The notes under the pieces: model-generated | The model's input: the letters and a program-made list of their open reading frames with translations, nothing else | Told to the model about the DNA's origin: nothing | Databases searched by the model: none | Program-made: the position numbers and the translations under genes | Shown here: piece after piece, positions 1-6,346 of the stretch | How the letters are laid out: every line of letters begins with the position of its first letter | Numbering within the stretch: the first letter of the stretch is position 1 | NCBI GenBank assembly: GCA_023435825.1 | Contig: JAEZMB010000210.1 | Span: 1 to 7,828 of the forward strand | Source of the DNA: Pseudomonadota bacterium | Lineage (GTDB): Bacteria > Desulfobacterota > Desulfovibrionia > Desulfovibrionales > Desulfovibrionaceae | Direction of reading: 5' to 3' | DNA length: 7,828 nt

Positions 1-72
1 CCCAACCCCAATTCCGGCCACCATATTCACTCGGGCCGCCGCCCACCGACATTACCCCCGCCCGTCCGTCCA

Positions 73-132
73 ACCCCAGGTCGGGGGTCCGGGGGGGTGA
101 GCCCCCCGGCGGGGCTTGGGGCAGCGCCCCAA
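73..132. repeat. Cluster of GC-rich hairpins downstream of the transporter operon
   Basis: Four short inverted repeats lie one after another, some sharing arms: ACCCC/GGGGT (73-77 with 84-88), GGGGGG/CCCCCC (92-97 with 102-107), GCCCC/GGGGC (101-105 with 111-115), and a perfect TTGGGGC-AGC-GCCCCAA hairpin (116-132). No uridine tract follows on the minus strand, so this is not a classical intrinsic terminator, although stacked stems could still slow polymerase or protect the 3' end of the operon transcript. The pattern resembles dispersed extragenic palindromes of high-GC bacteria; whether copies exist elsewhere in the genome cannot be seen here. The rest of 1-166 shows no gene or other signal. 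Confidence 0.55.
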
Positions 133-166
133 TCTTCTGCCTTTTCTCTCTCCCATCTCCCTTCAC

Positions 167-964
167 TCAAAACGCGTAAGGCTCGGCCTGACGCCATTCG
201 AACATGTAGGTCTCTTCCGGGATGAGTTCCTTGTTCTCCACCGCATCCGCCGCCAGCAGCGCCGCTGCCGACACTGACGAGAAGCTCATGCCGGGCAGGA
301 AGATGTCCTGGCGGTCGTTCTCCGGGATGACGGCCAGATGGCCGTAGGCGACGGCCCAGCTTTTGTCGGCCGGCGGCTGTTGGCCGGGCGGCGTTTTGAC
401 GCGAAAGCCCACGGCCGTGCCGTCGGCGAAGCAGCACCAGACGGCCAGCCGGTAGAGAACGAACTGTCCCTTGGCGTCGAGTTCCGGGCTGCGGTGGACG
501 AAGCCGCGCACGGCATAGGGGCGGTCGAAGGCGGGGCCGGGGCCTTTGGCGGCGATGTCGTAGAGTTCGCCGGTGTTGATGGGCACGTAATCTTTCCCGT
601 TCATGGCAAGGCGGCTCGGGACCGGGGCGATTTCCGGGGCGGGCAGGCTGGGGGCGACGCTGAAGACGTCGCTGTCGTCGTTGGCCGAGAGCGTTTGCAG
701 GCCGCCCTCGGCAAACCACACGAGGCAGGCCAGGGCAAGGTAGCAAAGCCCCCGGCCGAGGCTGGCCTTGGCCACGGGGCGCAGGGTCGCGTAGGCCCCG
801 AGCACGGCCAGGACCACGGCGGCGCAGATCGTCACCGGCTTGAACTTAGGATTTAAGTACATCCAGTAATTGCCGATGGTTGCCAGCCAGCCCATGAAGC
901 CGGCCAGGGCCAGCATGGCCAGGCCGTCGCAGCGGGCGGCCAGGGAAGCGAGAAGCCCTTTCAT
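167..964 (-). CDS. TIGR03943/DUF1980-family putative permease subunit (YcgQ-like)
   Basis: A 265-residue protein resembling the TIGR03943 family, whose members are usually encoded beside a DUF318/YraQ-type permease and are thought to act with it; the biochemical role is not established. Three hydrophobic segments are visible at about 14-37, 43-61 and 72-88, followed by a soluble domain of about 175 residues. That domain carries a Cys-Cys-x-Ala-Asp motif (CCFAD, 177-181), which I recall as typical of the family and which could bind metal. The start is chosen at 964 because GGAGG (971-975) lies 6 bases upstream; the frame stays open further upstream, but that stretch lies inside the preceding gene. 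The start codon overlaps the permease stop as ATGA (961-964), which implies translational coupling. It is the last gene of the three-gene operon. Family assignment is fairly secure; a metal-related function is inference. Confidence 0.8.
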   Translation of the reverse strand: MKGLLASLAARCDGLAMLALAGFMGWLATIGNYWMYLNPKFKPVTICAAVVLAVLGAYATLRPVAKASLGRGLCYLALACLVWFAEGGLQTLSANDDSDVFSVAPSLPAPEIAPVPSRLAMNGKDYVPINTGELYDIAAKGPGPAFDRPYAVRGFVHRSPELDAKGQFVLYRLAVWCCFADGTAVGFRVKTPPGQQPPADKSWAVAYGHLAVIPENDRQDIFLPGMSFSSVSAAALLAADAVENKELIPEETYMFEWRQAEPYAF

Positions 965-1965
965 GACGCGCCTCCGGTGAGGATGCCGTAAATGGCGCAG
1001 GCGATAAAGACGATGGCGGCCGGGACAATGGCGAGCACCCGGGTTAGGCGCGGGGTGAACACCTGCCGCCACATGAGCAGGAGCTTGAGGTCGAGCATGG
1101 GGCCAAGGGCCAGAAAGGCGAGCTTGGCCGCGGCCGGGAAGGTGGAAAACGAGGCGGCCACGAAGGCGTCGGCCTGGGAGCACAGCGAGAGCACCACGGC
1201 CAGGGCCATCATGCCCGGAATGGCCAAAACGAGGTCGTTTTCCAGGGCCATGACCACGGAAACCGGCACGTAGGCCTTGAACGCCGCCGCCACCATGGAG
1301 CCCAGGATCAGCACCTTGGCCATGTCCAGGAAGTCGGCCATGGCGTGGCGCATGGCCGAGGCGACCTTGTCGCGCCGGCTGGGGACGGCGGCGGCCAGGG
1401 GCACGGCGTCGGCGAGCGACCCGAAGGGCGTGCCCGGAATGGTGGCCGGCCCGTGGTGGTGGGCATGGTCCTCGGGATCGTGGTCATGGCCGCAGCCGCA
1501 GGCCGGGGAGGCGGCGGCGGGATCGCGCAAAAGCGACAGGGCGTCGCGGCCTCCGGCCCAGTAGCCTACGACCAGGCCGGCCGCGATGACCAGCGCGCAG
1601 CGCCAGATGGCCATGGTCGGGTCGCCCCGAAAGGCCACCAGGGTTGCTAAAAGCGACACGGGATTGATGACCGGCGCGGCCAGCATGAAGGCGACGGCCG
1701 CGCCGGGCGGCACGCCTTTGCCGATGAGCCGGCGGGCCAGAAAGACCACGCCGCATTCGCAGCACGGGGTGAGTGCGCCGATGCCGAGCCCGACCAGGGT
1801 GGAGGCCAGCCGGCCCTTGGGCAAAAGCCGCGTCAGGCGGTCGCGGGGCACGTAGGCTTCGACCAACCCCGAGGCCACGGACCCGAGCAGCAGAAACGGT
1901 ACGGCTTCCAGCACGATGGAGAGCGTAGCCTGGGCGAAAAGATCGAGATTGTGCAGGGCGTTCAT
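961..1965 (-). CDS. YraQ/DUF318-family permease with Cys/His-rich loop (putative metal transporter)
   Basis: A 334-residue polytopic membrane protein of the DUF318/YraQ permease family (YcgR, ArsP and the SO_0444 Cu/Zn efflux group are relatives). Two similar hydrophobic halves flank a hydrophilic centre. The first half has the motif TPCCECG (66-72) and APVINPVS (97-104); the second has the matching LCSQADAF (261-268). These are the family hallmarks and sit where substrate contacts are expected. The central loop (156-172) holds two Cys and six His mixed with acidic residues, a likely soft-metal or zinc binding patch. The gene starts within the end of the ABC transporter gene (ATGA, 1962-1965). 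Only a weak GGAAG lies about 10 bases upstream, so initiation probably depends on coupling. The downstream partner is TIGR03943-like. Substrate and direction are unknown; metal efflux is the leading guess, and another small solute is possible. Confidence 0.82.
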   Translation of the reverse strand: MNALHNLDLFAQATLSIVLEAVPFLLLGSVASGLVEAYVPRDRLTRLLPKGRLASTLVGLGIGALTPCCECGVVFLARRLIGKGVPPGAAVAFMLAAPVINPVSLLATLVAFRGDPTMAIWRCALVIAAGLVVGYWAGGRDALSLLRDPAAASPACGCGHDHDPEDHAHHHGPATIPGTPFGSLADAVPLAAAVPSRRDKVASAMRHAMADFLDMAKVLILGSMVAAAFKAYVPVSVVMALENDLVLAIPGMMALAVVLSLCSQADAFVAASFSTFPAAAKLAFLALGPMLDLKLLLMWRQVFTPRLTRVLAIVPAAIVFIACAIYGILTGGAS

Positions 1966-3695
1966 GCGGCGGCGGCTTCCAGGCGGTAGACGGGTTCGGC
2001 GGCGGCCGGGTCATCCGGGACAAAGCGCACGACGCGGTGGTGGAAGGCGGCCAGGGACGGTCGGTGGGCGATGCTCACAATGGTGGTCTTGGGCAGGCGA
2101 GCCACCAGCAGCCCGTAGAGTTCCTTTTGAGAGGCTTCGTCCAGGGCCGAGGAGGCTTCGTCGCAGAAAAGCCGGTCCGGGGCCAGCAGGATGGCCCGGG
2201 CGAAACCCAGGCGTTGCTGTTCGCCCGAGGACAGTTCCTGGCTCCAGTGGCGCTCCTCGCCCAGCAGCGGGATCAGATGGCCCAGGCCGCAGTCGGTGAG
2301 CACGGCGGCGATGCGCTCCTCGCCGTAGGTCTCCGGGGCGTCGGGGTAGGCCACGGCGGCGGCCAGGGTGGCGATGGGCAGGTAGGGTTTTTGGGGCAAG
2401 AACAGGCTGCGGCCTTGGGCCGGCAGGGCCAGGGTTCCGGCGGCGTAGGGCCACAGGCCGCCGATGGCCCGAAACAGCGTGGATTTGCCGCAGCCGGCCG
2501 GGCCGGCGATCATGACGCGCTCGCCCGGAGCTACGTTCAGGCCGGCATCGGTGAGCAGGGTGCGGCCGTCGGGCAGCGACAGGCTGGCGTCGGTCAGCGA
2601 CAGGCCGTCGCCGGCCGAGGCCGGCACGCGGGTAAATCCGGCGTCCTTGGCCGCTTCGAGTTCGGCCAGGGCGTGGGCGAAGCCGGTGAGTCGATCCACG
2701 GTGGCGCGCCATTGGGCCAGGCGGGTATAGGCGTCGATGAACCAGGACAGGGCCGATTGGACGTGGCCAAACGCCGAGGCGGTCTGCATGAGGCCGCCGA
2801 GCTGGATGGCCCCGGAGAAGTAGCGCGGCGCGGCCACCAGGAAGGGGAAGAGCACGGCGGCCTGGGAGTAGCCGGCGGAAAACCAGGTCAGGCGCTTTTG
2901 CTGGCGCATGATGGACCACCAGTTGGACACCACGTGGGTGAAGCGGCCAGACAGGTTGCCGGCTTCCTGGGCCTCGCCGCCGTAGAGGGCGATGGGTTCG
3001 GCGTTTTCGCGCACGCGCACGAGATTGTAGCGGTAATCGGCCTCGTAGCGCTGCTGTTGGAAGTTGAGGCGGATGAGCGGCCGGCCGATGTAGTGGGTGA
3101 GAAACGAGCCGAAGCCGGCGTAGAGCACGGCGGCCCAGAGCATGGAGCCGGGCAGCTGGATGTCGAGGATGTGGATGTCGCCCGAGAGGTTCCACAGGAT
3201 GACGGAAAACGAAGCCAGGGACACCACGGATTCAATAAAGCCCAGGGTCAGGGAGAGCGTTTGCTCGACGAAACCGCCGATGTCCTCGCTGATGCGCTGG
3301 TCGGGGTTGTCGGCCCCGTTTTGGGAAAAGCGCAGGCGGTAGTAGTTGCGGTGGGTGAGCCACATGGCGGCGTAGCGTTCGGTGAGCCAGCGCCGCCAGC
3401 GGATTTGCAGCATCTGGCGCAGGTAGATCTGATACACAGCCACGATGATGAACATGGCGGCCAGGATGGCGAACCGGCCGAAGAGGCGGAAGAATTCGGG
3501 GAGGTTTTTTTCCTGCAGCGAATTGTAGAAGAGGTTGTTCCACTCGTTGAAAAGCACGTTGAGATAGACGATGCCAAGGCTCATGCCGACGATGACGGCA
3601 AGGAGCAGGCCGGATTTCACGCGCTCCTCGCTTTTCCAGTAGGGCTTGGTGAGCGCCCAGAGATCAGCGAGGAAGCGGCGTTTGGCTGCGGACAT
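1962..3695 (-). CDS. ABC transporter, fused permease and ATPase (YddA/SbmA-BacA-like, COG4178 type)
   Basis: A 577-residue half-transporter, expected to work as a homodimer in the inner membrane. The N-terminal 340 residues are the membrane domain, with about six hydrophobic segments near 28-47, 74-93, 152-170, 184-203, 276-294 and 300-322. The segment RENAEPIALYGGEAQE (229-244) is the coupling motif shared by bacterial YddA/SbmA and peroxisomal ABCD proteins. The ATPase domain is complete: Walker A GPAGCGKST (398-406), Q-loop Q435, signature LSSGEQQR (488-495), Walker B ending D512-E513, D-loop SALD (516-519) and switch H544. Relatives include SbmA/BacA peptide importers (which lack the ATPase) and mycobacterial Rv1819c, which imports cobalamin and other hydrophilic solutes; the substrate here cannot be read. 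The start at 3695 has AGGAG (3702-3706) 6 bases upstream. It is the first gene of the operon and overlaps the permease gene by four bases. Confidence 0.9.
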   Translation of the reverse strand: MSAAKRRFLADLWALTKPYWKSEERVKSGLLLAVIVGMSLGIVYLNVLFNEWNNLFYNSLQEKNLPEFFRLFGRFAILAAMFIIVAVYQIYLRQMLQIRWRRWLTERYAAMWLTHRNYYRLRFSQNGADNPDQRISEDIGGFVEQTLSLTLGFIESVVSLASFSVILWNLSGDIHILDIQLPGSMLWAAVLYAGFGSFLTHYIGRPLIRLNFQQQRYEADYRYNLVRVRENAEPIALYGGEAQEAGNLSGRFTHVVSNWWSIMRQQKRLTWFSAGYSQAAVLFPFLVAAPRYFSGAIQLGGLMQTASAFGHVQSALSWFIDAYTRLAQWRATVDRLTGFAHALAELEAAKDAGFTRVPASAGDGLSLTDASLSLPDGRTLLTDAGLNVAPGERVMIAGPAGCGKSTLFRAIGGLWPYAAGTLALPAQGRSLFLPQKPYLPIATLAAAVAYPDAPETYGEERIAAVLTDCGLGHLIPLLGEERHWSQELSSGEQQRLGFARAILLAPDRLFCDEASSALDEASQKELYGLLVARLPKTTIVSIAHRPSLAAFHHRVVRFVPDDPAAAEPVYRLEAAAA

Positions 3696-3716
3696 GCGGG
3701 GCTCCTGGTTGCGGTT

Positions 3717-3732
3717 GGCCGCCCGGGCGGCC
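3717..3732. repeat. 16-bp perfect palindrome in the ABC operon leader
   Basis: GGCCGCCCGGGCGGCC is a perfect self-complementary sequence located just upstream of the Shine-Dalgarno AGGAG (3702-3706) of the ABC transporter gene. In RNA it could fold only as a tight hairpin, or pair between molecules; in DNA it could be a protein site. In a region this GC-rich it may also be chance. Confidence 0.4.
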
Positions 3733-3781
3733 TGATCCTCGGGCGAGGTGTACGCGCCGGCGCGCCGGGGCGGACCGTAAC

Positions 3782-3812
3782 CCTCTAGTCACTGGAGCGG
3801 CTGGTTGCAACC
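3782..3812 (-). promoter_or_regulatory. Weak candidate promoter with overlapping palindrome for the ABC operon
   Basis: On the minus strand, TTGCAA (3805-3810, four of six matches to a sigma70 -35) is followed after 17 bases by TAGAGG (3782-3787, three of six matches to a -10). The -35 lies inside the perfect palindrome GGTTGCAACC (3803-3812), which could be an operator. The position fits, between the porin terminator and the ABC gene start, with a leader of about 80 bases. The match is poor and no regulator can be named. Confidence 0.2.
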
Positions 3813-3856
3813 GGCCGGGCCGCTTGCGGTCCATGAAATTTTGGACACGATGGTGC

Positions 3857-3893
3857 AACAAAAACGGCCGGTTCCACGGGGAACCGGCCGTTT
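3857..3893 (-). terminator. Rho-independent terminator of the porin gene
   Basis: A perfect 14-bp stem (3862-3875 with 3880-3893) with a 4-base loop is followed on the minus strand by TTTTTGTT (3864 down to 3857). It starts 22 bases past the porin stop codon. It is the clearest regulatory signal of the window and separates the porin unit from the ABC operon downstream. The plus-strand reading has only three T's, so termination is mainly for minus-strand transcripts. Confidence 0.92.
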
Positions 3894-3915
3894 GGACGAG
3901 CGATTGGCGGCTTGG

Positions 3916-5394
3916 CTAGAAGCGGTAGGTCAGACCGAAGGCGACCTTCCAGGTGTCGCCGGACTCGGCCTTGTTGACCAGGCGGCGGCCCCAGACGCTT
4001 TTCTGGAAGTCGCCGTGGGCCCAGCCGGTTTCCACGCGGGCTTCGAGGCCCTCGTAGATGGCGTAGCTGGTGTCGAGGTTGGCCCCGAAGACCTGCTCGT
4101 TCCAGGTCAGGTCGCGGCCCATCTGAAAGTAGGGGTTGGAGCCGAGCAGGACGTTGAGGTCGCGGATGGCCCGGGGCGAGTTGTTGCCGTGGAGGTAGGT
4201 GAAGTTCACGCGCTGCTGGAGCTTGGGCATGGGGGTGATGTTGACCAGGGCCGCGCCAAAGCCCCAGGCGCCGACCGGGTCGATGCCCATGTTGGAGTTG
4301 CGGGCAAACACCTGGCTGTCGTCAAACAGGAACGAGCCGCCCGGACCCCAGTTGGGGCGGGTGTGGGGCATACGCTCGGAGCCGTTTCGGGTCGAGCTGT
4401 CCTCGCCGGTGGACCACCAGCCGTAGACCTGGGGGGTGAGCAGATCCCAGCCGGCGTATTCCGCGCCGAAGTCGATAAACCAGCCGGCGCGGCGGCTTTT
4501 CTGGCGGTCGTCGGCGGCTCCCTGGCCGTAGATCACGTCGCCGTAGAACTTGATCGGATCAACGGCCGTGACTTCAAAGGCGCTGCCGGCCCAGAAGTAG
4601 GGATTCTGGGCGTTTTTCCACTTGGTGGGGGCGATCAGGGTGCCGGCCGAGAGCAGGTCCTCGGCGTCGGTGGCTTCGCCGAAGGAGGAGGCGAAGGTGG
4701 TGTAGTAGTTGGCGTTGTTGCCGGCCACGGCCACGGCGGCCCAGGGCGTGGCCTTGAGTCCGGTGACGGTGATGGGCAGGGTCAGGAAATACATGTCGAA
4801 TTCGTCGGCAACCTGGGTGGTGGTGGGGTCGTAGGTCCGGTTGCTGTCGATGAGGCGCGCGAAACCGGCCTTGATGTCCAGGGTGTCGGGAATGAGGTTG
4901 GCGTTGACCACCAGCCCGGCGGCCCAGTCGGTGAAGACGATGCTGTCGTTGAAAAGCTTGCTCTGGGGCAGGGCGATGGGCTGGAGGCCGGCCGACACCT
5001 CGACGTTGGTGTCGGGCAGCTTGAACTGGAGGAAGGCCTGATAGACCTGGATGGCCACTTCCGGGTTGGCGGCGGTGTAGGTGCCGTTGCCCCAGGTGTT
5101 GTCCACCTTGGTGGCCAGGCGGAAGCGCAGGTTGTCGTTGGCGATGAAGTCGGTGCGCACCCGGATGCGCTCCCAGATCTCGAAGGTGTCCTCGGTCTTG
5201 GTGCCGGCCTTGTTCCAGGTGGGCGTGTTGGAGGTCCAGGCGGGGTCGTTCCAACCGGTGAAGTTGTGGCCGGTGAAATACACGCCGTAGACGCGGGAGT
5301 CGCCGGTGATGCGCACTTCCGTGCTGCCGGCCTGGGCGGCGACAGCGGCGGCGACCAGGGCCAGGGCCAGGAACAAGGATGCCAAACGTTTCAT
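3916..5394 (-). CDS. Outer-membrane porin, Desulfovibrio homotrimeric porin type
   Basis: A 492-residue beta-barrel porin expected to form a trimeric channel for small solutes in the outer membrane. The signal peptide is clear: MKR, a hydrophobic core, and a signal peptidase I site AQA|G after residue 22. The mature protein has no Cys, is rich in Trp, Tyr, Gly and Asn, alternates polar and hydrophobic residues in short stretches, and ends in the Phe (TYRF) recognised by the BAM insertion machinery. Stretches such as ERIRVRTDF, YQAFLQFKLP and SAGLQPIALP resemble the abundant Desulfovibrio porins (DVU0799-like). The start at 5394 is chosen because GAGGAAGG (5399-5406) lies 4 bases upstream and the signal peptide begins there. 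The frame is open a further 112 codons upstream, which I take as GC-rich chance. An in-frame ATG at 5430 is a less likely start. It is transcribed alone, given the terminator at 3857-3893. Solute specificity is unknown. Confidence 0.88.
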   Translation of the reverse strand: MKRLASLFLALALVAAAVAAQAGSTEVRITGDSRVYGVYFTGHNFTGWNDPAWTSNTPTWNKAGTKTEDTFEIWERIRVRTDFIANDNLRFRLATKVDNTWGNGTYTAANPEVAIQVYQAFLQFKLPDTNVEVSAGLQPIALPQSKLFNDSIVFTDWAAGLVVNANLIPDTLDIKAGFARLIDSNRTYDPTTTQVADEFDMYFLTLPITVTGLKATPWAAVAVAGNNANYYTTFASSFGEATDAEDLLSAGTLIAPTKWKNAQNPYFWAGSAFEVTAVDPIKFYGDVIYGQGAADDRQKSRRAGWFIDFGAEYAGWDLLTPQVYGWWSTGEDSSTRNGSERMPHTRPNWGPGGSFLFDDSQVFARNSNMGIDPVGAWGFGAALVNITPMPKLQQRVNFTYLHGNNSPRAIRDLNVLLGSNPYFQMGRDLTWNEQVFGANLDTSYAIYEGLEARVETGWAHGDFQKSVWGRRLVNKAESGDTWKVAFGLTYRF

Positions 5395-5727
5395 AACACC
5401 TTCCTCTCGTAACACATTGACGGACATGGACCCCGCCGGCCGCGCCGTCGGCGAAACGGCGTTGTCCGGGCCTTGGCCGCGACGGCCGGGGCCGCCCTGG
5501 CGAGGCGGCGCGGCGGGCCTTTCGGCGTGTCGGGCAAGGTCGGAGGCGCGCGGGAGTCCCAAGGACAACCAGCGAGGCGTCGGCGGGCGCTGGCGTCGCG
5601 ATGCGTCGCGGGCCGCAGCGTTCACCAGCCGGTGTTGCGTATTTTGGCGGGAGCGGCGCAGGAAGCCGTCCGGCCGGACAGGCGACGCAACAACAGGCGG
5701 ACGCCGGCGAAGGAAGGGCGCTTGCGC
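5395..5727 (-). promoter_or_regulatory. Long GC-rich structured leader of the porin gene
   Basis: No protein gene is supported here. If transcription starts in the AT-rich island beyond 5728, the porin mRNA has a leader of roughly 330 bases or more. Visible structure includes 8-base arms TGTTGCGT/ACGCAACA (5633-5640 with 5685-5692) enclosing a perfect palindrome GTCCGGCCGGAC (5668-5679), a CGCGA-TGCG-TCGCG hairpin (5597-5610) that includes a repeated GCGTCGCG, and a GCCGCC/GGCGGC hairpin (5491-5496 with 5504-5509). The ribosome binding site at 5399-5406 is outside these stems. Regulatory function is inference; no known riboswitch was recognised. Confidence 0.35.
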
Positions 5728-5744
5728 CATAATTGGTAATTATG
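5717..5744. promoter_or_regulatory. 17-bp dyad CATAATT-GGT-AATTATG next to a GGCGC hairpin
   Basis: A perfect 7-3-7 inverted repeat (5728-5744) abuts a second one, GGCGC-TT-GCGCC (5717-5728), sharing one base. The first is AT-rich in an otherwise GC-rich window and lies at the upstream edge of the porin leader, a good place for an operator. Within it, CATAAT on the minus strand (5739-5744) matches a -10 box in five of six bases, but no fitting -35 is seen 16-18 bases upstream. The shape recalls Fur/PerR-type operators without matching one that I can name. Confidence 0.4.
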
Positions 5745-5884
5745 ACAACGTTTCAGCGTTCCCTTCCCGCTTGGGAAAAAAGAGATAAAGAATAAAACTG
5801 AAGGAGTAAATCACTGTTTTTGGGCAAACAGCGTTGACTGGAAATGACCTTGCCATTTTTGTTGCACTGAGAAAGTGTTTGAAA
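5745..5884 (-). promoter_or_regulatory. AT-rich island, probable porin promoter region
   Basis: Base composition drops sharply to AT-rich over about 140 bases between the hydB end and the porin leader, with runs such as GGGAAAAAAGAG and TGTTTTTGGG. This is the most likely place for the porin promoter. No convincing -35/-10 pair or sigma54 -24/-12 pair was found by eye. Two small hairpins are present: TTCCC-GCTT-GGGAA (5764-5777) and CTGTTT/AAACAG (5814-5819 with 5826-5831). No open frame here looks like a gene. Confidence 0.35.
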
Positions 5885-5934
5885 CGGCAAGCCGGAGGGG
5901 AAGCGACCCTTGGGTCAGGCGTAAGCCCTTGCCG
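5881..5934 (-). terminator. Possible branched terminator of the hydAB operon
   Basis: Arms CGGCAAG/CTTGCCG (5885-5891 with 5928-5934) enclose a second hairpin GACCC-TT-GGGTC (5905-5916). On the minus strand the outer stem is followed only by TTTC, a weak uridine tract. It begins 26 bases after the hydB stop codon, so the position suits a 3' end or a termination aid. The weak tract and the large loop keep confidence low. Confidence 0.35.
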
Positions 5935-5959
5935 CAGGTCCGTCCTGGAAGCGGGCGGG

Positions 5960-6334
5960 CTATTCGTAGGGGTAGGTGGTTCCGGCGAATTCCTTGGCCC
6001 GGGGGTTGGGATACGTGCCGGCAGCCTGGAGTTTCTTGATGTTCTTGGAGCGGTCTTCCCAATGGGTGTGCAGGAGTTGCTCGGCCTTGTGGCTCATGGG
6101 ATGCTCCAGGAAGTTCTTGTACAGGGTCTGGACCTGGCCGTTTTGCTGGGAGGCCCGCTCGGGGAACTTGGCGTCGGCCCCGTACACGCCGTCGATGCGG
6201 TCCATCATGAAGTCTTTGAGTTGCTTGGCGGCGGCCACGGCCTTGCCGGTCAGGCGAAGCCCGATGAGGGCGCCGCCGGTCATGATGCAGGCGGCTTTGA
6301 GGAAGCCGCGACGGGTCGAAGCGATGAAAGTCAT
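5960..6334 (-). CDS. hydB: Periplasmic [FeFe] hydrogenase small subunit, Tat-exported
   Basis: A 124-residue small subunit that wraps around the catalytic large subunit and provides its export signal. The N-terminus has a twin-arginine motif T-R-R-G-F-L-K (7-13), a hydrophobic core (about 14-29) and an Ala-rich cleavage zone (32-36), so the mature chain starts near AKQLKDFM. The mature part matches the Desulfovibrio small subunit: MDRIDGVYGADAKFPERASQ, a central LLHTHW (87-92), and the end YPYE. HydA has no signal of its own, so the pair is expected to assemble with its H-cluster in the cytoplasm and cross together through Tat. The gene begins 10 bases after hydA; its Shine-Dalgarno AAGGAG (6341-6346) overlaps the hydA stop codon TAA. 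The length is normal for the family and nothing is missing. Confidence 0.95.
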   Translation of the reverse strand: MTFIASTRRGFLKAACIMTGGALIGLRLTGKAVAAAKQLKDFMMDRIDGVYGADAKFPERASQQNGQVQTLYKNFLEHPMSHKAEQLLHTHWEDRSKNIKKLQAAGTYPNPRAKEFAGTTYPYE

Positions 6335-6340
6335 GGCTTG

Positions 6341-6346
6341 CTCCTT
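6341..6346 (-). promoter_or_regulatory. hydB ribosome binding site overlapping the hydA stop codon
   Basis: AAGGAG lies 6 bases upstream of the hydB ATG and shares two bases with the TAA stop of hydA (6345-6347). Ribosomes ending on hydA would be placed on the hydB start, which suits equal production of two subunits that are made together. Confidence 0.8.

Noticed and set aside
965..1183. Longer version of the TIGR03943 protein starting at 1183
   Set aside because: The extra 73 residues are Arg/His/Pro-rich, lie wholly inside the permease gene in another frame, and a GGAGG with an ATGA overlap supports the start at 964.
2037..3788. 583-codon plus-strand frame opposite the ABC transporter
   Set aside because: It is a mirror of the GC-biased third codon positions of the real gene; its translation is Gly/Val/Ala/His-rich with no recognisable domain, while the minus strand has every ABC motif.
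3805..5412. 535-codon plus-strand frame opposite the porin
   Set aside because: Low-complexity Gly/Val/Asp-rich translation; it runs through the porin terminator, and the opposite strand encodes a protein with signal peptide and C-terminal Phe.
5394..5430. Alternative porin start at the in-frame ATG at 5430
   Set aside because: It would add 12 residues with two acidic ones to the signal peptide n-region; the ATG at 5394 has a better ribosome binding site and a typical MKR start.
5395..5730. Porin frame open 112 codons upstream of the chosen start, from an ATG at 5730
   Set aside because: The extension is Arg/Pro-rich low-complexity translation of GC-rich DNA, has no ribosome binding site at 5730, and would bury the clear signal peptide inside the protein.
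5745..5884. Sigma54-type promoter in the AT-rich island, from TGGCAA on the minus strand
   Set aside because: The GC element expected 10 bases after the GG is missing.
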